From contig JAIUJO010000140.1 in assembly GCA_023846275.1 (NCBI GenBank), positions 1,277,236 through 1,341,235 of the forward strand: DNA of 64,000 nt, given 5' to 3'. The first letter of the stretch is position 1; each line of letters starts with the position of its first letter. The notes under the pieces were generated by a model, which was not told the DNA's origin, did not search any database, and worked only from the letters and a program-made list of their open reading frames with translations. Positions 28,739 through 42,929 of this stretch are shown here, in pieces. Source of the DNA: Vanilla planifolia. Lineage: Eukaryota > Streptophyta > Magnoliopsida > Asparagales > Orchidaceae. A program made the position numbers and the translations under genes.

Positions 28739-31590
28739 GCTTACATGAGTGCATGAGATTGTGTGCATGTTTTTATGTACACTTGTGCATGTGTGATATT
28801 ATGTGTATTGCGTGTTTGTGCTTGTGCATATGCACAAGTGTTCAAATGTTCTATGTGTACATGTGTGTTCATTCTCATTTGTGAGCATGTGTGTGGTCGC
28901 ATGAATATGTGGGTGTGTGTGTAGCAATGCACATGTTTGTGTGTATTTTGTGAGTGTGTGTGATCTTGTGTGTGCATATGTGCATGTGTGTGTGTGTTTG
29001 TGTATGTCTGTATGTGTATGTATGTGTGTTTGTGTGTACATGTTTGTGTATTTGGTGTATATATGGGCATGTTATCATGTGTTTGTGTGTGTGCTTACAT
29101 GTATATATGTGTGTGTGTGCATATGCAAATATGTGTGTGTAAGACCATGCACACTTGTGTGTGTGCATTTGTTCAAGTGTGTAAGAGTGTATTATTGTGT
29201 GTGAGGGTGTGTGTTTGTGTGAGTGTGTGCATGCATGCATGTTTGTGTGTATTAGGGCACAAGTGTGAGCTTGCACATGTTTTGTACATGTGTGTATGCT
29301 TGAGAGTGTGCCTTTGTGTTTGTGTGAGTGTGCATGTGCATGTGTGTGCTTATGTGTACTTATGTGTGCATCTACTTGTGCTCATGTATGTGTGTGCATG
29401 TTTGCATGCTTCTATGTGTGTTCGTGTACATCTGTGTGTGTGTGTGTGAATGTCCATGTTTTTACGCTATTAGTGGCGTGTATGTGCATACGTGTGTTTC
29501 TGCATATGTGGGTACAAAAGTGTCTGTGTGTGTCTGAATGCATAGGAGTTTGGATGTGTATCTGCATGTGTATGTACTTGCTTGCTTGTGTCCATTTCAA
29601 TGAGCATATGCATATATGTATATGCATGTGTGTGCTTGTGTGTATGTGTGCATTTATATGTGTGCTTGCATGGTTGTGTGTGTTTGCATGTGTGTGTGAA
29701 TGCATGTTATGTGTGCTCAAGGGCTTGCATCTATGTACCTTTTTATGTGTTTGTCCTACTAGTATCATATGTGTGCATGTAAATGTGCATGTGTTGGGTG
29801 TGTGTGCAAGTGTGTGCGCATGTGCAATTGGGTTTGTGCATGTGTGTGCCTGTGAGTGCATATGGGTGTGTGTGGATATGTGTGTGCATATATGTGTGTG
29901 TATGTGTATGTTTGTGTAGGATGTGTGCATGTTCATGCACATGCATGAGTGGGCATATATGCTTGTCTGTTTGTGTGTGTGTACAAGTTTGTGTGCAAGT
30001 GTATGTGTTTGTGCATGTGTTCTTATGTGCATGTTTGTGCATGTGTCTATAAGTGTGTGTGCATGTATGTGAACCTTCATGTATTTATGTGTGTACATGT
30101 GTGCATTTATTAATGTGTGCAAGTGCATGTGTATGCATGTGTGTATGCATGTGTGCATGCATGCATGAGTTTTAATGTGTGTGCATGCATTTATGTGAGT
30201 GAAATTAAGGATGCGTGCATGCATGTGCATGTGTGCATGTGTATGCAGATATGTTTGTGTGCAATTGTGTCTGTGCATATGCATATGTATGCATGTGTAT
30301 GTGTGCATGCTATTGAGTGTGCATGTGCATGAGTGCATGTGATGTTCATGTGCATGTGTGCATGATTATGTGTGTGCATGTTGGCGAGTGCATGTGTGAG
30401 TGTGTGCAAGCATGATTTTGAGTGTGTACGTGCATGTGTGCAATGTGCGAGCCTGTGTGTACACATGTGTGTGTAACTTTGTAGATGTATGTGCATGTAT
30501 GTGTGTGTGCATGTCTAAGTGTGTGTTTGTGCATGTGTGGTCATTGGTGTGTGTATGTGCATGTGTGCATATGTGTTTGTGTGTGTGCTTGTATGTGTGC
30601 ATATGACTATGTGTGTGTGTGTGTTTTTGTGCATTTTAGTGGACTTATGTGTGTGTGTGTGCGTGTAAATGCATGTGTGTGGGTGTGTGTGCCTATGTGT
30701 GCATGTGAACATTTGCATATGTGTGCGTGCATGTTTGTGTGTGTTTGTGTGTTCGTGTGTTCGTGTGTGCGTGCATGTGTCCATTTCCATTTGTGTGTGT
30801 AGGTTATTCTATGCATTTCTGTATTGTTTATGTCTATTTGTTTGTCTACATGTGTATGTGTGTATATGTGTATGTGTGCATGCATATGCATTTTTCTATG
30901 TTTGTGCATGTGTCCATGCATGATTCTATTTGTTTCCATATGTGTGTATTCATGTATATGTGAGGGTGCACATGTGTGTGTCAACATGTGTGTATATGTG
31001 CATGCATTTGTGTGTTTGTATGTGCATGTTTATGCATGTGTATGTGCATGTTTGCATGTGTATATATATGTGTTTGTGCATGTTTGTGCTTTTGTGTGTG
31101 TGTGTGTGTGCATGCCTATGTGCATGCTAGTGTGTGTGTGTGTGTGTGCCTGTGGGAGTGCTTGTATGCATGTGTGCATACACATGCATGTGTGTTTGTG
31201 TGTGTGGCTATGCATGTGCATGCATGTGGAAGTGTCCATGTATAAGTGCATGTGTCTGCATGGCTATGCATATGCATGTATGTGTGTGTGAGTGAATAGG
31301 TTTTTGTATGTGTGCATATGGGTATGCATATGTACATGCTTGTGAGCATTTGTATCAATGTGAGTTTATGTGTGGAAGAGCATGTGCGTGTGTCTATGTG
31401 TGGGTACGTTTGTGCCCATGTGTGTGCATAAGTGCATGCTTGTATGTGTGTGCATGCATGTGTGTGCCTGTATGTGCATCTGCATATGCATTTGTGCATG
31501 TTTATATGTACTTGTTTGTTCATGTGTGGGTGTATGCATGTGTGCATGCATTCGTGTGTTAGTTCAGACATGAATGCATGTGTGCATGTG
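28739..31590. repeat. Left arm of a large imperfect inverted repeat (partner 42,930-45,736)
   Basis: Three anchors read on the - strand match block 3 in the same relative order. GCACACAATCTCATGCACTC (28,739-28,764) pairs with 45,709-45,736. CATTTGAACACTTGTGCATA (28,821-28,848) pairs with 45,625-45,652. CCACTAATA (29,468-29,476) pairs with 45,152-45,160. A fourth, long anchor spans 31,440-31,590, including ACATGAACAAACAAGTACAT at 31,506-31,525, and pairs with 42,930-43,060. Coordinate sums are 74,473, 74,473, 74,628 and 74,508, nearly constant as an inverted copy requires. Between anchors the match is weaker, with indels. Confidence 0.8.
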
Positions 31591-31825
31591 TGTGTGTGGG
31601 TGAGTGTGTGTGCACGTGAAAGTGTGTGCACATGTGCATATGTGTGTGCACATATGCATGTGTGTATATATTTGTGCATGCTTATGTAGGTGTGTTTTTT
31701 ATATGCATTTGTGTGTGTATTTGTGTGCATGCAATTACAAGAGTAATCAAGTGCATGTGTATGCATTTTCATGTGTGTGGGTGTAAGTTTGAGTGCATAC
31801 ATGCTTGTGTGCATGTGCATATGTG

Positions 31826-31872
31826 TTTTTGGATGCATATGTGTGTGTGCATGTTTTTGGATGCATATGCTT
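31826..31872. repeat. 28 bp tandem duplication (TTTTTGGATGCATATG)
   Basis: TTTTTGGATGCATATG occurs at 31,826 and again at 31,854. The T-run and GGA are rare in this block, so the duplication stands out from background. Confidence 0.8.
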
Positions 31873-32680
31873 GTGTGCATGTGCAATGTGTATGCATTTG
31901 TATGCATGTGCATATGTACGCATGTATGTGTGTGTGTGCATGCATGCATGTAGGTGAATGTGTGTGCACGCGAGTGTTTATGCATGGGTTTTTGTGTGCT
32001 TGTGTATACTTGAGCAAGTGTGTGTGATGTTTTTGTTCATGTGTGTGTATATGTATGTGCATGCTCAAGGGGGTCTGTATGTGTGCGAGTGTGTGCATGC
32101 ATTTGCATGGCAGTGGGTGTAGGATTGGGTGTGCATGTGTGTTCATGTATGTATGTGTGCATGTGTGTATATGCATGTCAATGCATTCATGTACTTGTCT
32201 ATGTGTGTTTGTGCTCATGTGAGTGCATGCATTTGTGCATGTGTGTGTGTGTGCTCATTTATGTGTATGTGTACTACATGAGCATGTGTATGTGTGTGAG
32301 GGTGTGTGTTGGTGTGTGTGTGCATATTCACTTGTGTTAATGCTTTTATGTATTTGCATGTGTGCATGTATGGTTATGTTTGTGTTTGTGTGTGTTCATG
32401 TGTGCACTCATGTTAGTGTGAGTATGTGTGTACATGTGTCTTCGTGTGTGAGTGTGTGCATGTGTAGGCACGTGTATGGGTTGCATTGACAAGTGCATGC
32501 ACATGAAGGTGTATGTGTGTGTGTGTGTTTGTGTTTGTGAGTGTGTGTGTGTGCATGTACATGCACTTGTGTTAATGCTTATGTGTGTTTGCATGTGTGC
32601 ACATGTTTTTTTGAGCACTTGTGTGCCTGTATGTGTTCTTGTTTGTGGATGTGAATGCATGTGCACGTGTGTGTGTGTGT

Positions 32681-32815
32681 GTATGTGTTGTGTCGTGCTT
32701 GCATCTACATGTGTTTGATCCTGCAGTTTTACATGCATGTGTATTTGTGTACATATCAGAGTGTGTGTGCACATGTGTGCATATGTGTGTGTACACATGT
32801 TTATTGGGGTGTGTG
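32681..32815. repeat. Inverted partner of 8,165-8,345, next to the TG/CA polarity switch
   Basis: This segment ends about 30 bases before the TG-to-CA switch at ~32,845. Its reverse complement matches block 1 sequence as described at 8,165-8,345. That supports the TG block being, at least at this end, an inverted copy of CA-block sequence rather than an independently expanded TG repeat. Confidence 0.75.
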
Positions 32816-32899
32816 TGTGTACGTAAATGCTTGTGTACATGTGTTCAAACCCATAGAGACACATATATATACATGCAAACCCGCATACATATGCACACA

Positions 32900-33960
32900 A
32901 CAACACAAACACACGCACGTGTATATACATGCATGCAAAAAATAACACACATGCACACACACATAAATGCACATGAATACACACACAAAGAAACACACAA
33001 GCACACATCGTGACACATACACATGTATACATAGAAGCACACCAACACACATGGACACAAACAGGCATACACACATGTACATACACATGCATGCATGCCC
33101 ACGCACACAAATACACATCCACCCACACCTACATGCTTACAAGCATAGCTTAGACAAACATGCACTCACACTCACTTGCACACAGACACTTGCACACATG
33201 CACACACACTCATAAACACGGACAAAGTCAATCACACACATATACACAAATATGCACAAGCACATGTACACTAACACATACTCGTCGACACACACACACA
33301 CACACACATAGTGCCATGATCTCTAACATACACCAAACTCACATGAATGCCTGGACATGCATGCACACACAGACACATAAAACACTAGCCTACAATCTTG
33401 GAAATGGATAGACATGTACAAATGCACAAGCACATAGAAACAAACTCAACACCCACACACACTGGCATGCACACATAAGAATGTGCATGGGCACACATAT
33501 GCAAACATATGCACACACCCACACAAAGACAACACAAACAATCACACTACTGCTCACACACATATGCAACTGCATATGTGCATAGACATTCATACACATG
33601 CACACACACACGCATTCATGCAAACATGCATATTTGCACATGCACGTATACACATGCACACACCCACACCCACACACCTACGCACTTAAAGCAGACACAC
33701 ACACACACACATGCAAGCATCCATGAACACATACAAGCACACATATACACACATTTGCACACACACAAACATGCACATTATACACATACACACATGCATG
33801 CGCAAATATAGAGAAACACATGAAAAAATTTTACACATGCATGCACATACACATGAAATAACACACAGATGCACCCATATGCATACACACATGCACAAAA
33901 GCATAGACAGACACATATAAAAATGCCTACATAGACACACATAGGTGCATATGCAAACAC
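32900..33960. repeat. ~1.1 kb tandem duplication in block 3, copy 1
   Basis: Shared landmarks with the next copy are CATGCATGCAAAAAATAACA at 32,929 (partner 34,024), TCGACACAC followed by CATAGTGCCATG near 33,285-33,315 (partner 34,333-34,355), and ATGGATAGACATGTACAAAT at 33,405 (partner 34,533) followed by AACAAACTCA. Offsets of about 1,095, 1,045 and 1,128 show a tandem pair with indels. A third relative of part of this segment lies at 47.3-47.6 kb. Confidence 0.75.
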
Positions 33961-34700
33961 ACACTTACACTTGCATGCATACATGTACATGCATGCAACA
34001 ACATGATCACACACACGTACACACATGCATGCAAAAAACAACACATATACATAAACACAAATGTGAATCTACACGAATAAACACACACACGCACACACAC
34101 TAACACTTACACGCACTGAAAAAAATACGCATTAACACACACATAACCACACATGCACACACATGCATGCACACACACAACTACACACACCTACATGCAT
34201 CATGAACAACATATACTCACTCACACATAGACATCTGCACACACGTGCACACACAGTCATGCACACATGGACACAAACACAATTGCACACACATACACAC
34301 ATAAGCATATCTACATGCACACTGACACACATTCGTTGACACACATATAGTGTCATGCACTCACATATGCACAGCACACTCAGACGAATGGATGCACATG
34401 TGTGCACATCCATCAACACACACAAGCATGCACACACATGCACACACAGTCACACACACACACATAATCACACACATGCACAAGCACACACAGACACATG
34501 CACACACAAAACACTCACCCATAAACACAAAAACGGATAGACATGCAAAAATGCAGTGCTCACATAAACAAACTCACACCCACACTCACTCTCATCCACC
34601 CACATGCACACACTTGTATGCACACAAATAACCACACACACATGTACTAACAAACATGTGCACAAATGTATAAAAAACCATGCACATAATCATAGAAACA
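33961..34700. repeat. ~1.1 kb tandem duplication in block 3, copy 2
   Basis: Second copy of 32,900-33,960, carrying CATGCATGCAAAAAACAACA at 34,024, TTGACACAC..ATAGTGTCATG near 34,335, and ACGGATAGACATGCAAAAAT at 34,533 followed by AACAAACTCA. It also begins the left copy of the ~13 kb repeat. Confidence 0.75.
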
Positions 34701-37700
34701 CACATGCACTTATTGTTGAACATATACACAAGAACATATACACCCGTGCTTGCATATGCACAGTACGTGCATAGGCTTGCAAACACATACTAACACATAA
34801 GTACACATATGCCCACACACATGCATACACACACACACACACAGACTTACGCATGCATATGCATACACACCCACATGTGCATATACACACACACACATGC
34901 ATATGCATCAACATCCACACACATACCTACACCCACATGCACTCATACACATACATACACAACACACACACACACATAAATAAACCCACAAGCATTCACA
35001 CTCACACACAAACACACACATGTGCACACATAAGCAAATATACATACATGAACACCCACACACACATCAATGCTTGTACACTCGTATGGCACACACACAT
35101 GCATGCACCAACACACGTATACATGAACAAACATACACATAAGTACACACACACACACACAAAAGCACACATAAGGATATGCACATACGTGCTCATACAC
35201 ATGCATATACATACACACAAGCATGCATAAACAAATGCATACACGCATGCACACACACAAATACATGCACATGCATCCACATGCATGCATGCATGTAAAC
35301 ACACACATGCATACATGCTCAGTAAACACATGTGTGCATAAGCTGACATGCATGCACACATGCACTCGCTCACACTCACAAAGGCATAGACACACACATG
35401 CAAACCCATAAGCACACACACAAACATGCTCACACACATACATATAAAGATAGACATGCACACACACATGTATGTGCTCACACGCACACATGTGCATGAT
35501 GACACAAGCACATGCACATGCACGCATAGACACATGCACACACATACTTGCCCATAAACATAGGCACAAATGTAAATGCAAGTGCACATGCACACAAACA
35601 TATGCAACCACTCACACACACATATTTACCCACGCACACAAGTGCATGCACTTGCACATGAACACACATGCACATGACTGCACTCACATGCACACATGTG
35701 CACAAACACATACATGCATGCACATACACACACATGCCTATGTATACACACACACACACATGAATGTAGAAGCACACACTTATACGCACACATATCAGCA
35801 CACATGCAAGCATGCACACTCGTACATGCTAGAACACCCACATGCACATACAAACATGCAATCGTACACAAACACACTCAAACTCACTCACAAACACACA
35901 TATATATAGACACATGCATATGCAAGTGCACACACATGCATACACATGGACACAAACTTACACACACACATAGACACACACACGCATGCACATAGCCATA
36001 ATCACTCATAGACATGCATGCAAACAAAAACAAACACACACTTATACCCATGAACATTTACACCCATGCGCACAGGCACACATACATATACAACAATAAA
36101 TGAGTACATGCATATGCACGTGCACACACATGCACACAACACACATCCTTAAACAAATACACACATATTGACATACACATACATATTAACAAATGCACGT
36201 ACATACACACACATGCACACATACACAAACACATGCACACACTCACAAACACACACATGCATACACATGCTCATAACAACTCACAATTGCTCACACACAC
36301 ACATGCATACATGCACTCACAAAAGCATACACATGCACACACACACACACATGCATGTATACAAATTGAGACATTCATATACACACACATACATGCACAA
36401 TCATTCACATGCATAAACATGTGCACACACACACAAGCATATGTAGACATATGCACACACGTACATTCACACACACATGTGCATGCACACACACACACAC
36501 ATATATATACTAACACACATAGGTGCACACACAATTGAACCCACAAGCAGACATGCACACACACACATGCACTTACTCATAGGTACAGACACACATGCAA
36601 ACACACACAAACACACGAATGTACACATGCATGTGCACATGCAAGTAGACACACATGCCCAATCACACATATATACAAACATATAGATGCACACACACAC
36701 ATGCATACACACACACACAAATGAATGAAAACAAGAACAAAAGAACACACACGCACACACATAATTAAAAGCACATACACACACACACACATGTTTGCAT
36801 CAAAGCACAAACACATGCAAGCACACATGCACTTGCATTATCACACAAACATAGATGCACATAAACAGGCACACACATGCACACACAAAGGAGCACATAC
36901 ATGTGCACACAAATGCACACACACACTCATCCACACACATGCACATAATCCCACACAAGTACACACATAGACACACAAGTGCACACAGACTAATACACAT
37001 GCATGCACAAGCACATACACACACACACACACACACACTCACATATATACAAACACACAAGTGCACATATACACACACACGTAGAAATACACACACAGAC
37101 ATAAACCTACGCACACACATGCATGAACACGCATACACACACATGTATGCACCTACATATAATGATTCACATGTACACACATACACACAGACACATGCTC
37201 ACATCGATACATAAGCACACACACATGCTCAAACACAGACCCACGCATGCATACATATGCGCACACACATACACAAACATGCACACCAACCCACATAAAC
37301 ACATGTCCATGCATTCACAGAGATACACACTCACACACACACATACACACACTTATATACACACATGTACACACACATGCTATCATTAACATAGTGACAA
37401 ATATGTAAGAACACACATTTATACATACACATGTGCACCCATGCTTAGACATTCACAAACACAACAACATATTTAGGTGCACACTTTTACATGCATACAT
37501 AGGCATGAACACACATAGACACACACATGCACACATGCACATATACACATGCATGCACGCACAAGCACACATGCTCATGCACACACATGTGCACATAAGC
37601 GCACATGTGCATACATGCACATACACACACACAAATGCACGCACACAAACACGCTCATATACATAAACTTAAAGATAAACATGGAGAAACATAGATATGT

Positions 37701-37983
37701 GCACACATATTATTATGCATTCACATTCACACATAGGCACATGCAGACACTTGCATAAAGACTCACATATGCACATACACACACTCTTATATGCCTGCAT
37801 ATACAAGCACACTGGCATGCACACATATCCATAGGGATAAACATACAAGAACATATATACACACTTGCACCTACAAACACATATACACATGCACACATAC
37901 ACACTAATACTAATGCACAAAGGCACATGTACATTGCAGAAATCATATGCACACACTTGTACAAACACACACACATATGCATG

Positions 37984-38043
37984 CACACACATGCATACCC
38001 ACGCATGCATCTGCACACACATGCATACCCATGCATGCAGATG
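37984..38043. repeat. 30 bp tandem pair (ACATGCATACCCA.GCATGCA)
   Basis: Two adjacent 30-base copies of CACACACATGCATACCCA followed by (C/T)GCATGCA(T/G)(C/A)TG. CCCA is uncommon here, which makes the duplication clear. Confidence 0.8.
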
Positions 38044-38283
38044 CACACACACACACACTCACATGCATATGTATTTGAATGCACACTTAAATATAAGCAC
38101 ACAAGCACATACACACAAACGTATGTATGTCTACACACATGCACACACAAACATGCTCGAACACACCCACATGAGCTCAAGCTTGCACACACGCACAAAT
38201 GCATAAACACACACACACTAAGATGCATACATAAACACACACATGTGCAAAAGAAAATGCACTCGCACACACACACAAAAATG

Positions 38284-38300
<17 letters not shown>

Positions 38301-38332
<32 letters not shown>
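38301..38332. repeat. (AT)16 microsatellite
   Basis: A 32-base perfect AT run following (AC)n and followed by GCACACACAC. An AAGCTTGCACAC word lies ~115 bp upstream, and CAAGCTTGCAC also precedes the (AT)31 at 3,963, hinting at common descent. The corresponding place in the right 13 kb copy (~51.4 kb) has no AT run, so it was gained here or lost there. Confidence 0.97.
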
Positions 38333-38339
<7 letters not shown>

Positions 38340-38415
38340 CACACACACACGTACACAAAAGAACACTACACACCTATGAACACACAAATGTTCACACATA
38401 TGCACATGCACAACG

Positions 38416-38515
38416 ACTCACATAGACACCCACACATATGCATGCATGCATGCACACACACACATGCACATAGAGTCACATAGGCATCCACATATATGCA
38501 TGCATGCACACACAC
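38416..38515. repeat. ~57 bp tandem pair (TCACATAG.CA.CCACA.ATATGCATGCATG)
   Basis: The string CTCACATAGACACCCACACA then TATGCATGCATG at ~38,416 is repeated as GTCACATAGGCATCCACATA then TATGCATGCATG at ~38,473. Differences are mainly transitions. Confidence 0.75.
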
Positions 38516-41500
38516 ATGTACACACACACATAAACACATGTACACAAACAGACACACCCATGCACACATATGCACACACACATACCTACACAAACCAACA
38601 CAAATGCACACACACACACACACGCATGCGCACATATGCACACACGTACACAAGCAAACATACATGCACAACCTCAAACATGTGCGTGAACTAGAACACT
38701 CACTTATAAAAGTGCATACACAAATGCACCTACACACATACAGATATGTACTCATGTACACATACATATACACACACCCATGGATGTAAACACACACACA
38801 CATGCACACAGATGTAGACACTTATGTACAATCACACTTGCATGTACACATAGGCACATACACACAAACAAACACACACACACACATGTGCTCACTTGCA
38901 CATACAACTGCATGCATGCACAAACACCCATAGACACTCACATTAATGAACACACAAATGCATGCACACACAAACTTATACATGCGTGCACACATATACA
39001 CACAAAGACACATACATAAGTAGGGACACACACTTGTATGCAAACAAATGCATACACACACACACACACTCACGCATGCACACGCATTCATGTACACCCA
39101 TATGCACACACACATACACTTGTATAAGCACACACATACTTGTAGATGCACTTGCACACATACACATGTACACACATGTAGTCACATACATAAATGCACA
39201 CACACTTGCACGTCGGCATGCCAACAAATATACATGTGTACATAGATGCTGTACACACACAAATGCAAACACACATGCACATACTCATGTATAATGCACC
39301 CATATGCATGCACATACACATACATTCTCATGCACACAAGGGCATACATAGACATACAAGCACACACACAAACACATGCACACACACATACACACACATG
39401 CACATGCACCCACACACAATTATGCCCAGGCACATAGACATGCATGCACACACACAAATACATAGGAACACATGCACACACATACACACATATATACATC
39501 CACATGCACGTTCCCACACACACACACAAACACATATACACATCTACAGAGGAACAGACACACACACACGTATGTAGACATGCATATGCATAGACACTTA
39601 AATAAATGCATGCACACAACACACAAATGCATATGCACATGCACACATTCACACAAACTCCAAAACACATGGACACATGCATGATCACACACATGCACAC
39701 ACATACACGTAGGCACACACACACACACACGTAGGCATACAATCACACCAACACGAACACACACATACACATGCACATATACACACATGAGCACACACAA
39801 GCATGACCACACAAGTACACACACACAAATGCACATAAGGACACACACAAACATGCACAAACACACACACAGATGCACATACTGAGTCACATACACACAA
39901 ATGAATGCACGTGGGCACACACACACATGCACGTACATATGAACACACACAACACACACATGAGTACAAACACATAGATATAGGAATGATGCAAGACCAC
40001 ATGGACTTGCACACATACATGTACATACCCAAGAATGCCTATTTACACACAAGCAAAAGCACACACATGAATATGTACATGCCCACACTTATTAACACAT
40101 GCATACACATATATATGCACACACTCACATGCACACACACATACACATGTGCACACACACAAACATATACACACACATATATGCATGTTTGTAATCACAT
40201 ATCCCTACAAGCATAAACAAAGGCACACACATGGAACCTTACACATGCACGTGTAGACATAGGTATACACAAAGACACACACATGTATACCAATACACAC
40301 ACATCCACACACACATTTATGCAAGTATACATGCACACACATGCACATGCACACACACACATATGTGCACACAAATGCACACACACACAGATGTACAAAT
40401 GTGAAAACAAACACATACACACATACACACATGCACACATACACACACATATGCACATGCACAACACACACATAAAAAATCATACACATACATATATAAG
40501 TACAAATGTGCACATGCACACATAGAAATAATCACTCATATGCACACAAACTAACTCAAGCACATGCATTCACTCACACACATATAGACACGTGCATGTG
40601 CACACACATGCACTCTCACACTCACATGCACACACATATATTCAAGCACACATACATGCTTGCATATTCACAATCACACACACATGCATACACATATATA
40701 CAATCACATACATGCAAACACACAAGCATGAGAACACACGCATCTACACGCATTGTGCTTTTGTGTAGACACAAATATATATGCACAGAGATGTACTCAG
40801 ACTGACACACATGGACACACAAATATAGATACACACACACACATAGATGCACTCTTGCATATATATGCATGTGTATTCACATGGACACATACACACATGA
40901 AGGCACATACATGCACATACATATGCACAAAGATACACACACATGCAGGAAGACACACACACATACACATGCATGTGTACAGCCACATACACATGTGCAC
41001 ATGCACACACATATGCACACATGCATCAATACACACAAACACACACACATGTATGCACAAACACATAATCAAATGCATGCATGCAAGTACATGCATAAAA
41101 GAACATAAATGGACAAACACACACATGCATGCACAAGCACATACAGACACACACACGATTCAAACATGCATGCAAACTTACCCATTATATATGCATATGC
41201 ACACACATGTATAAGCAATAGAAATAGATGCACACATACACACGTGCACCAAAACACACACATGCATACATGTACAAAATGCACATAAGGATGCACCCAT
41301 AAATGCACACATGTAAGAACACATGAGCACACATTAACACACACGCATAGATACACATGTACACACACATACATTTTTTGCACAGACACACATGCAAACA
41401 TGCACATGTACGCATGCACACACATGCACCTGCATAAGCACATGTACACATACAAGCATATGCATACACAATCACATACAAAAACTCATAGATATGCACA

Positions 41501-42929
41501 CTTATGTACGCACACACATAGACAAGCGCCCTAATGTAGATGCATGCAATTGCATGTGATAACACACACACTCATGCAGAATCATGCACACACACACATT
41601 GAGGCACACACACATACACATGCAAAAGCATGCACATGTTAACACACCCACACACACAAGCACACACACATGCATAAGCACATGTACACCCATACAAGCA
41701 CACAAAAAGACGCACACATCTACAAGCACACATGCATTTGTACACACATATGCATAAATGAACAAACACAAATACTTTCATGTATACACATAAAAATGCA
41801 TGTGCACACATGCACACAAATAAACTTGCACAAAGATACATATACAAATATATGCATACATACATATACACACATATGCACGTGCACATGCATATGCACA
41901 TGCACACACATATGCATACGAAGACACTCACACCCACACACAAGAACACATGCACACATGAAAACACACACAAGCATTAACACACATGCACACACGTGCA
42001 CATGCATACCCATGCACACACCAACACACACATGCACTTGTCAGTACAGCACATACATATGCACACACACATGGGTACACACACATAAATGTATAGACAT
42101 AAGCACATAAATACAAATATAAGCACACATTCATATATGCAAACACATAAAAATATTGACACACATGTATGTACACAGGCAAACACACACCATGCATATG
42201 CCCATGTAATACACACACACACACATACATGTGCATGCACACACAGACACTCATATGAGCACACACAAAAACTCACATGCACATGCACACACATACACAA
42301 CCACATGCATGCATGCACACATGTACACGAATGCATCCACGCACGCATAAAAATGGACACATGCACACATAACATAAACACACACCTCTATGCATATACA
42401 CATACACATACACACACAAACGAAAACATGCATACACACACACATATGCACATGCACTAACATGCACACACATGCTTCCACATGCATGCACATATTAAAA
42501 TACAACAACACACATGCACATGTGTACATATGCATAAACATACAAAAACATGCACACTAGCTTGCACGAACACATGTATACATACACACAAGCTCGCACA
42601 ACTTACACACACAAAACATACATACACACACACACATGTATGCACATACACACATAAAGGCACACACAAATATGTAATCACTCACACACATAACCACACT
42701 CACACACACATGAACTGTGCACACATGCACATGTACCACACATGTACATGATCACACCCATTAGTGCATGTGCACACACACACACACACAAATGCAAACA
42801 AAAACACATTTATGTAGACATGAACACACATATACATGTACATACATGCACACACACATGCACATGTGCATACACTTACATGCACACACCCACCTACCCA
42901 CCCACAAATACACACACACACACATGCAC

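Larger units (their letters stand above)
13261..32845. repeat. TG-rich degenerate alternating repeat, block 2b (T/G strand on +)
   Basis: About 19.6 kb of GTGTGT, GTGCATGTG, GTATGTG and TGCATGCATG words in the same polarity as block 2a, resuming at once after the island. Occasional non-TG landmarks help alignment: CGCTATTAGTGGCG near 29,465, GATTGTGTGCATG near 28,757, TTGTTTGTTCATGTG near 31,512, and TTTGATCCTGCAG near 32,714. Several of these reappear reverse-complemented in the CA blocks. The block ends near 32,845, where GTGTACATGTGTTCAAACCC passes into CA-rich sequence. All long open frames translate to Cys/Val/Met or His/Thr low complexity and are not accepted as genes. Confidence 0.93.
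34321..38830. repeat. ~13 kb higher-order direct repeat, left copy (partner 47,320-51,900)
   Basis: Seven rare-word anchors are colinear with the right copy, given as left/right/offset. ACGAATG 34,384/47,381/12,997. AGCTGACATGCATGCACACA 35,341/48,313/12,972. ATGTTTGCA(T/C)CAAA 36,791/49,858/13,067. CCTACATATA(A/C)TGAT 37,152/50,230/13,078. CATGCTC(G/A)AACACACCCACAT 38,152/51,260/13,108. TGAACTAG..ACAC 38,687/51,767/13,080. GCACACAGATGTAGACAC ~38,803/~51,853/~13,050. A slowly drifting offset is expected of two diverged copies with indels. The (AT)16 microsatellite is present only in this copy. Confidence 0.85.

Noticed and set aside
29412..30338. 308-codon minus-strand open frame
   Set aside because: It is a His/Thr/Met repeat translation of the TG block with frames open on the opposite strand too. 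No real protein signature.
37984..38515. Possible CRISPR-like repeats
   Set aside because: The 30 and 57 bp repeats are adjacent two-copy duplications without regular unique spacers, in eukaryotic low-complexity DNA.
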